Source: Leucocoprinus leucothites (taxonomy: Eukaryota; Basidiomycota; Agaricomycetes; Agaricales; Agaricaceae). Taken from it: a DNA stretch of 64,000 bases. Below are positions 57,421 to 64,000 of the stretch, piece by piece. The stretch is from contig JAACJO010000001.1 in assembly GCA_013368445.1 (NCBI GenBank), forward strand, positions 1,426,001 to 1,490,000, given 5' to 3'. The translations under genes were made by a program, and so were the position numbers. Numbering within the stretch: position 1 is the first letter of the stretch; each line of letters starts with the position of its first letter. Below the pieces are notes generated by a model. The model saw nothing but the letters and a program-made list of their open reading frames with translations. It had not been told where the DNA came from and searched no databases.

Positions 57421-58713
57421 ATGAGGCTTTACTTCTTGTTTGCATTATTTGCCGTTCTGGCAACGGTTGTCTTTGCGTGAGTAGTTCAAGTCTTGCGTCG
57501 CACACCGCCGTGCTCATCATTTTCAGCTGGGAGAAGGTCGATCCAAACACCTGACATATTTCCCTCAAACAATCTGACAATTTCAACCACAGGAGGACCA
57601 TGAGATCTTTGATCTAGTCAGCTCTTTGGAAAGTGCAGAAGGGAAAGGAACGACTTTCTACTCCTGGCTCAATGTACCCCCAACGGCGACCACCTCCGAG
57701 ATTGCGAAGGCTTACCGGAAGCTCAGTATGAAGTTACAGTGAGTCTCTGACTGGGCTGATGTCTGTAGATGTAACTCAACTCTTCCCTTCAGTCCCGATA
57801 AAAATCCCGGCGTCAAGGGCGCCCATGAACGTTTTGCTCGCCTTGGTGTCATCTCTAATATCTTGAGAAATAGAGCCAGTCGGAAAAGGCTCGTATTCAA
57901 CACTCCCACTCCCACTCCTCTATACCTTTTTGACGTTTGTTTCCAGATATGACTTCTTCTATAAGAACGGTGTTCCAAGATGGCGAGGCACAGGATATTA
58001 TTACTCGCGTTTCAGACCTGGGCTTGGTGTGAGTTCTGGCCACGTCTAGCTTTTGCTCCTCTAATAAAAATGCTCTTAGACCGTCCTCGTGTTTCTAGCT
58101 ATAATTACTTCGGCGCTACAGCTTCTGATCCAAAAAATAAACTACAGGAAAGACCTTGCAAGGATTGAGCTCATCACAAGTCGTGCAAGGCGGGCAGCTT
58201 GGGGCCCGAAGATGATACCAAGCACAGGTCAACGCAAGGTTCGCGTGAACCTTGGGGAGCAGCTCGATGAAGACGGGTTTACTGAAGGCAGCAAGTGGAT
58301 AGAGATGGTCGTTGAGGGCCCCGATGTGTACCTCGTAAGCTTTTTTTACCCTACGATTTTAGCTGTTCTGAGAGTCTCCTCCTTAGGCAGGTGATGATGG
58401 CGCATTACACCCTGTGGACGATTCTACCGCTACGCGGCCTTCTATCGGAAATACGTGGTTCATTGCGCTTATGAAACACCTCTTCACCAAAGTGAACCCC
58501 AAACAAACTAAATCTGAGGAAGATATCGATAAACCTTACGAGGTTGAGTCGTCCGACACAGATGATGACTCCTCTGTAGCAACCTCGGGAGGCACCAGGA
58601 GCGGAACAAATACTCCCCGAGAAGATAGCAGCAAGGGCAGCTCTCTGAATACGCGTGGGCTACCAATTGAGAAGGCCGGTGGAAAGAGGAGGAAGGTGAA
58701 CAAGAGGCGTTAA
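57421..58713 (+). CDS. ERJ5: ER J-protein ERJ5
   Basis: Seven exons (57421-57476, 57527-57536, 57593-57738, 57793-57888, 57947-58028, 58080-58334, 58387-58713) encode 323 residues. A signal peptide (about residues 1-19, [19 protein letters not shown]) is followed by a J domain with HPD at residues 71-73 (KLHPDKNPG), [10 protein letters not shown] before it, and [11 protein letters not shown] after. A membrane segment ([17 protein letters not shown]) and a Lys/Arg-rich C-terminal tail ([13 protein letters not shown]) come next. Such J-proteins stimulate Hsp70 (Kar2/BiP) in the ER lumen. The intron at 57889-57946 starts with GC (GCTCGT), the weakest donor match in the window; the frame needs it. 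Exon 2 is 10 nt (A-W-E-K). Confidence 0.9.
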
Positions 58714-59485
58714 TGCGCAAGCATTCCGTCATTTGTTATTTAGTGTATGTGAAATGAGTCGGCTAAACTGTCCAGATGAATCATGGTGCCAAATCCCATA
58801 TATGTGACATGACCATAGACATGAGAGACTAACATCAAGCTGCGCCGCAGTTACAATCTTGACCAGAGGTGAACATATTCCCGTCTTGAAACGGAATAGG
58901 CCACCCCCCGACCGAAAGAGCGTACTTGCAATCGAATTTAGGCCCCGTTCTCAGTGAGCGAAATCACCTTCGTTTTCAGCGTAAACTACATTCCCTGGCA
59001 AGAAAGTTGTTTCAAAATCAATTCCACCCCACTCCATGGCACTTTGAACGCACCCTCTGACCAAAACTCTATTTATATATTTCTGACTTCACCTGTTCTG
59101 ATGTATTGTTTCAGAGAAGTAACAATAATCCCGTTCATAAAAGACCTATCATCTCAATGGGCCTGTAGGAGCTAATACCCCATAAAATGGTAATGTGGCA
59201 TGAAAAAATAGCCGAACCACTGCTGTCAAATGACATTTAGGTTTCCCGGGTACAAGGCGAGTTTTTAGAGGTGCTTTTGTGCCTTCGTTGACGGCATCTA
59301 CGCGTCAGTACCCACGTTTAGCAGAACTCCCGTCGAGCTCAATTTTGACAAAACTTGAACAAAAACGGTGTAACCTTCATTCGATGCTCGTTGTAAATGA
59401 GACCATTCCCCGTGTACTAGTAAACCTGTCTGGTATCAGAAATCCGGAAGCTCAACACTAAAGACCAATAAGGCTTACAGGTCTC
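58714..59485. other. Convergent 3' intergenic region
   Basis: About 770 bases between the ERJ5 stop and the stop of the Tma17-like gene. AT-rich with several stop codons in all frames; no gene supported. Confidence 0.45.
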
Positions 59486-60074
59486 TCAAAGGTGTACACC
59501 TTCTCCTTCCTGTTCCTCTGAATACCCGTTCTCTTGGACGATTGTCGAAGTCTCCAGAGGCCGGCTATTCTGTGATGCGTTCGTACTTGTGCGTGCATCC
59601 AAGATGTCGTAATGGCTGCTATCGATAACTCCTTTTTCCGCCAGTGCCATCTTGAGGATGGATATTCGCTCAGTTTGTGATCCACTGTGATGTACGAGTT
59701 GGTGCATCGAGGGCAAAATCAAGCCGTCACTTACATCACGACTTCGTTCTCATCAAGCGCTTTCTGGACTTCGGGATCAGCAGTCCCTGGAGATTCTGTT
59801 GACTGATAATCCTGTAGCATTTCCTGCGTCTCTCGTAGATGCCTCAGGGAATTATGAAGACGCGCAATCTCTGAATGCGATTGTGAGCCTGAGGTAACTT
59901 GCAAAAACATTTGTGGACTCCACCATCTGTTATAACAGACACATCGAGGCCAACGGCCTCTGTAAGGGTGAAAGGTTGCGTATAACGAGGTTGATATTCC
60001 ATTGACGGTCTGAACAGAGTGCTGGTAAAAGGAGGTTTGTCACTGCCGTTTGCATCGGGCTGCGCATGTGTCAT
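59486..60074 (-). CDS. Small coiled-coil protein, Tma17-like (proteasome assembly chaperone)
   Basis: Three exons (60074-59924, 59870-59735, 59684-59486) encode 161 residues. The pattern is a short Pro-rich start (TQPFTLTEAVGLDVSVITDE), a helix (ARLHNSLRHLRETQEMLQDY), then DPEVQKALDENEVV, an IGSQTERISILKMALAEKG helix and a polar acidic tail. The two-helix pattern with ENE-VI-xxxxERI fits fungal Tma17/Adc17-type proteins, which chaperone proteasome base ATPase assembly, but the match is by memory of pattern and not secure. Introns are 53 and 50 nt. Confidence 0.65.
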
Positions 60075-60162
60075 CTAATCTAAATCCGGGTTGATTCCAA
60101 AAACATGCTAGTCTACAGGTGGGATTACTGGACAGAATGCACGTTTGAACTTTGAGGGGCAT

Positions 60163-61170
60163 TCACTGCTTGAAAATCTCCGGCCAGACGTCGCGGAGCT
60201 GCTCTAGTCTACTGACCTCAAGTATATCGCCGATAGTGGCATTTGCGGGATCCAATGGCTCATCTCCAATCTGCTTCATGATACCCCCCTCCATCGCTTC
60301 GAGACCTTTCTCACAAAAATGGACGCATTTACGCCATCCTTGAGCAATTGCTCCATCGATGTTTCCTCGGTTGTCGTCAACGAAGTAGCATTTGGAGGGA
60401 TCGGTGACACCAGCCTGCTTCATCGCCTAAATTCTCGGTTAGGAATAAATATGCGAGGTGTTTAAGGTGTGAAGCTCACGAGCTGATAAAACTCTGCCTC
60501 TGGCTTGCAAGAAAAGTTATCGACGGTATAGTCGCAGTACACAAGCCCATCCACAAGGTCTGTAAGCTTCAGTATCCGTAGAACCCTCTCTGCATGCTGG
60601 CACAAATAAGAGGAAGTCGGACAGTGATCACGATAGAATGCTTACGTACCGGCTTATATGCGTTTGTCAACGCCCATACCCGAGCCTTGGAGCGGTCAAT
60701 GTCCTCAAAGACCTTGCGGACAACTGGATCGTACGAAATCATGGCTTCGAGGGGTAGAGACCCATCGCACTTGCGGTCAAAATCTATCACATCTAATAGG
60801 CGCAATCAATTCAGTTAGAGCACAAAGCAGTACACGACACTACGTTACCGACGTCGTGATGCCGCTTGAGTCCACGCAATGCCAATCCATATTGTGAATA
60901 GTACCGGTGATGCAGCACAGCAGCCTCCTCATGGCTGAGGCCCATGCCAACAAAATAATCTAGGTGTGGCTTAAGTCTATGCGTACGGGACTATATATCG
61001 AGTGGCTCACTGTGGATCCTTTCACCCATGGCCTGCGAGATCTTTGAGCTAGCAGAGTAAAGTGTGTTGTCGATGTCAAACCAGACTATGACCCGGTCAT
61101 CTAGAAAGTCTCAGTAAAAGTCGCGCGCGCCAGTGGTTTACACACCCGTCTGCGAGTTTTGGTCAGCCAT
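60163..61170 (-). CDS. SDT1: HAD hydrolase, pyrimidine 5'-nucleotidase (Sdt1/Phm8) type
   Basis: Six exons (61170-61146, 61100-61011, 60959-60849, 60792-60650, 60596-60480, 60426-60163) encode 249 residues. HAD motif I is VWFDIDNTLYS (DxDxT, the first Asp is the phosphorylated nucleophile), motif II is ALTNAYKP, motif III lies around CKPEAEFYQLAMKQAG, and motif IV is CYFVDDNRGN. FVGMGLSHEEAAVLHHRYY is typical of the fungal Sdt1/Phm8 branch, which removes phosphate from pyrimidine or other nucleotide monophosphates in the cytosol. The two paralogue types cannot be separated here. Introns are 45-56 nt. It is divergent from the ribosomal protein eL6 gene. Confidence 0.9.
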
Positions 61171-61460
61171 GGCAATGGTAGGACGCTAGCTCCGGGACCG
61201 GTAACAGGAACATGAGGAGCCAGGGATGGTGCTACTTAGATTAGATGATCAAAATAGGTGTTTGATCATCAGCATTAATGCATCTTATCTTATCTCCCTC
61301 TGCCGGCTATTTCCGCCAAAACTGTGTAGCTTTACAGCCACCAAATCTCCTACGCCTAGGCTAAGCACCATATATCGGCATCGGCCTCGACGACCTCAAG
61401 AACAAGGTATGTTACACATCGATATTGCTGGGGCACATAGTGACTGACTACAGACTTCAG

Positions 61461-62231
61461 ATGGCCAGAAGCAAGGAACTCGTCCCCGGCGTTGGACGCC
61501 TCTCCCGCTCCCAGGTCTTCGCCAAGCGTGGCCTCTACAAGGGCATCAAAAAATCCGAAAAGCCCGCCGTTGAGGAACCCGCCCCCACCGTTGAGAAGAC
61601 CGTCGGTGGTGCAAACAACGGCGGAAAGCGTCTCGTTCCTACCGCAAAAGCCCCCCGCTACTATCCCGCTGAGGATGTGCGCCAACCCAAGAAGAGTCGT
61701 AAATCCCATAAACCCACTGCCCTCCGCTCCTCCATCACTCCTGGAACCGTATTAATCCTGTTGGCTGGTCGTTTCCGTGGAAAGAGGGTTGTTTTCTTGA
61801 AGCAGCTGGAGAGTGGATTGTTGTTGGTGACGGGTCCTTACAAGGTCAATGGTGTGCCCCTCAGACGGGTCAACCAGGCCTACGTTATCGCCACTTCGAC
61901 CAAGGTCGAGCTCGAGGGCTTGAAGGTATGATTATGTTCCGTTGATCATACTAGCTCAAGACTTGAACGATCCCCCTAGCTTGACGAAAAGATCAATGAC
62001 TCCTACTTTGCCAAGGCTGCCACCAAAGGTGCCCGCTCCGCAGAAGAGGAATTTTTTGAGGATGGCAAGCCCAAGGCCAAGGAGGCTTTCCCCGCCTCCA
62101 AGGCTGCTGATCAAAAGGAGGTTGACAAGGCGGTGATTGACGCTGTGAAGAAGACACCAGAGCTTGCGAAATACCTCAAGTCGAGCTGGGGTCTTTCGAA
62201 AGGCCAGTTCCCCCATCAGCTAGTATTCTGA
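61461..62231 (+). CDS. RPL6: 60S ribosomal protein eL6
   Basis: Two exons (61461-61925 and 61980-62231) encode 238 residues. The N-terminus has [17 protein letters not shown], then a Pro-rich linker and the KOW-type core [47 protein letters not shown] (given here in parts), ending in the usual helical tail around [20 protein letters not shown]. The start ATG follows directly after an acceptor-like CTTCAG; a likely 5' UTR intron is 61407-61460 with a GTATGT donor. eL6 sits at the back of the large ribosomal subunit. Codon use is biased to C- and G-ending codons, as in the GS gene. Confidence 0.95.
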
Positions 62232-62494
62232 TTTAGGGTTTGGGGTCTGGTTTGGGAGTTGGAGGCGCAGTCGGGGAGGGGGAAACAGGGCCTTGGCGAT
62301 AGGATACTATGCTGTTTATGCCGTTCATCCACGCGAGCGAATGTTCCATATACATCACAATAAGCATATGCTCTCGCTTTTGATTCATGCACTCAATACT
62401 AGTTAAATATTTTCAACTGCTAAACTGCTAAAAGGAGTGTGATGAAATCAATTTCCATTCTGGTGAGGTCACGCGCGTCTTTGAAAGGCCGGAA

Positions 62495-63659
62495 ATGCTT
62501 GCTCTTCGCAGCCACGCAGTCCTTGCGCGTGCTCGTCCATCCTCTCTCCATGCTCGATCTGCTCTACGGCATCCGCACCAGCGGAGATTTTTTTGGTCTG
62601 AGCTCTACGATGGCCTGACACCAGCTGCAAATGAGTTTCTCGACTTGGCCACTGCACTTCCCTTTTCTCCATCTTTTCCTCCATATGCATCCACAATCGT
62701 CTTGGGAACAGTTTTCTTACGTCTAGCATTCATGCCTACTGTACTATGGGTGCGTAGAACATATGACTCTGTATGAATGCTCGATCGTTCATTTTTTGGT
62801 AGAGTCGTAGCAAGGTTCTGAAAATGGAACAAGCTCAAAAGGACGTCGAGAAAATGCTTCCGGAAATCCAACGCGAGGAGTTCCACGCCATGCAGAACGA
62901 GAGAATCCGCGGGGAGAAACAATTTCTCATTGACACACATCGTGAACGTGTCAATGGCGTTGTAGGTTGGAAATTGATCTACCCGTTCAAGATCCTGACA
63001 GTTGTCTAGATGACTAGAAAATTCAATGAACTCATAAAAGAGCGCAATTGCGATCCCAAGTGGACGATACCCGTCTCTGCACTCGTTCAAGCACCACCCT
63101 ATATCGCATTCTCCATGATTCTCTCTCGCGTGGCCGCAGACCCCCTCACTCCCTTCCGCTCCGAGTCTTTCCTCACCCTCACTTCGCTTGCACACCCTGA
63201 CCCAACTATGACATTACCCATCGTTCTCGGCATTATAAGCATGGCAAATGTCGATACACGAAATTGGTGGCTGACCGTGGCGGAGCGGGAGAGGGAAAAG
63301 AAATATCACGAATGGAAAGCGGCTAAGGCTGAGAGTCAAGGAAAGCCCTACATACAGTCGCCTCTGAAGAGCGCATTGAGGGGATTGTCTGTTGTGAGGA
63401 TAGGGCTAGCTATGCTCGTGCCCGGAGTGAGTGCATCTCAGTCCCGAAATGATTTGAGGTTGAGAGTTTTGTATAGGCTGTTCAACTATACTGGGTTGCA
63501 TCAGCAGGGTTTGGCCTCGCGCAGACGATCATCTTTGACGTGATCGACAGTCGTCGGAGACGACGCCTAGCTGCACAAGACACCCTTCGGAAGAAAGAGA
63601 TTGAGGCACCTGCCGTGAAGCGTCTCATTAAGCCTCTTCCGAAGACCACAAGAAAATAA
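62495..63659 (+). CDS. COX18: Mitochondrial inner membrane insertase COX18 (Oxa1/YidC family)
   Basis: Four exons (62495-62749, 62803-62961, 63010-63426, 63477-63659) encode 337 residues. The N-terminus (RSHAVLARARPSSLHARSALRHPHQRRFF) is a mitochondrial targeting peptide. Membrane segments start at YASTIVLGTVFLRLAFMPTVLW, then PVSALVQAPPYIAFSMILSRV, LPIVLGIISMANV and a last pair ending FGLAQTIIFDV. A long charged loop (KDVEKMLPEIQREEF) lies after the first span, as in the family. COX18 helps export the C-terminus of Cox2 across the inner membrane; OXA1 itself is less likely because of the length and the loop. Introns are 53, 48 and 50 nt. Confidence 0.9.
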
Positions 63660-64000
63660 GTTCAATGTGAGTATCGAATGCTTTCATGAGCGGCGGGATG
63701 AAAACACACGTGGTTCAAATATCTTAGGGAGCTCACTTCAACGAAGGCTTGAGCATCCAGTGGATTTGGTCTTGATCTAATATGACCGCAGCTATCATCT
63801 GAGTATCCAGCACTGGATTCCATACTTACTGGTTTTTTTAATAGGTTATTCGCTCGCGAAACCAGTATTTAATACAGCACCAACTTATTTAAAGATCACT
63901 CATTCCTCGTTTCTAACACGATAATTGGATCGACTGGTATACAAACAACGAATGCTTGAACGAAATTGAAATACTTAAGAGAGTTCAAAAACTACAATAT
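63660..64000. other. Region after COX18 up to the window edge
   Basis: About 340 bases with no recognised gene. It should include the COX18 3' UTR. Short A/T-rich stretches and many stop codons are seen. Confidence 0.4.

Noticed and set aside
1..64000. Transposons, CRISPR arrays, operons or a biosynthetic cluster
   Set aside because: I saw no transposase, reverse transcriptase, terminal repeats, CRISPR repeats or polyketide/peptide synthase. The genes face both ways and have introns, so operon logic does not apply.

Overview
The window looks like nuclear DNA of an agaricomycete (mushroom-forming basidiomycete). The genes are dense, lie on both strands, and are cut by many short introns. I placed about 170 introns, most of them 47-66 nt, with GTRNGY-type donors, CTNAY-type branch points and YAG acceptors. 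Exons can be tiny (3, 7, 10, 12, 13, 14 and 16 nt). I rebuilt gene models by reading splice sites by eye and checking that joined exons keep one frame. Almost every gene closes on a multiple of three; the one exception is the Argonaute gene. I see no prokaryotic features, CRISPR array or intact transposon.

Layout. 0-9 kb: edge of an unknown gene, a zinc-ribbon RNase P/MRP-type subunit, a small unknown protein, VID27, a DUF7704 membrane protein and the fluoride exporter FEX. 9-18 kb: CK2 beta, ribosomal protein eL36, a TVP38/DedA membrane protein, an EF-hand mitochondrial carrier (SAL1 type) and an unknown protein. 18.8-23 kb: a 26-exon Argonaute. 23-36 kb: TspO, an intron-containing tRNA-Gln, HIS4, PDB1, a short-chain dehydrogenase, an ACMSD-type amidohydrolase, an alpha/beta hydrolase and IDH1. 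35-44 kb: an unknown conserved protein head-to-head with a DUF262 protein, then DCC1, glutamine synthetase and AP-1 sigma. 46.5-50.6 kb: an RNA-dependent RNA polymerase. 51-64 kb: a coiled-coil protein, RRN7, ERJ5, a Tma17-like protein, a pyrimidine-nucleotidase-type HAD phosphatase, ribosomal protein eL6 and COX18.

Most genes are housekeeping and form no pathway. Two themes stand out. First, two core RNA-silencing genes, Argonaute (slicer) and RdRP (dsRNA synthesis), lie about 23.5 kb apart; in known fungal quelling-type pathways these act in sequence with Dicer, which is not seen here. The Argonaute reads as intact, with a D-E-D-D catalytic set, except for one base that breaks the frame just before the first catalytic Asp. 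Second, the splicing is unusual: two likely 3-nt exons in unrelated genes, a 7-nt exon, a stop-codon-only last exon, and seven GC-AG introns (about 4% of those placed). Amino-acid and nitrogen genes (HIS4, glutamine synthetase) and mitochondrial genes (SAL1, PDB1, IDH1, COX18) are scattered among them without operon-like order.
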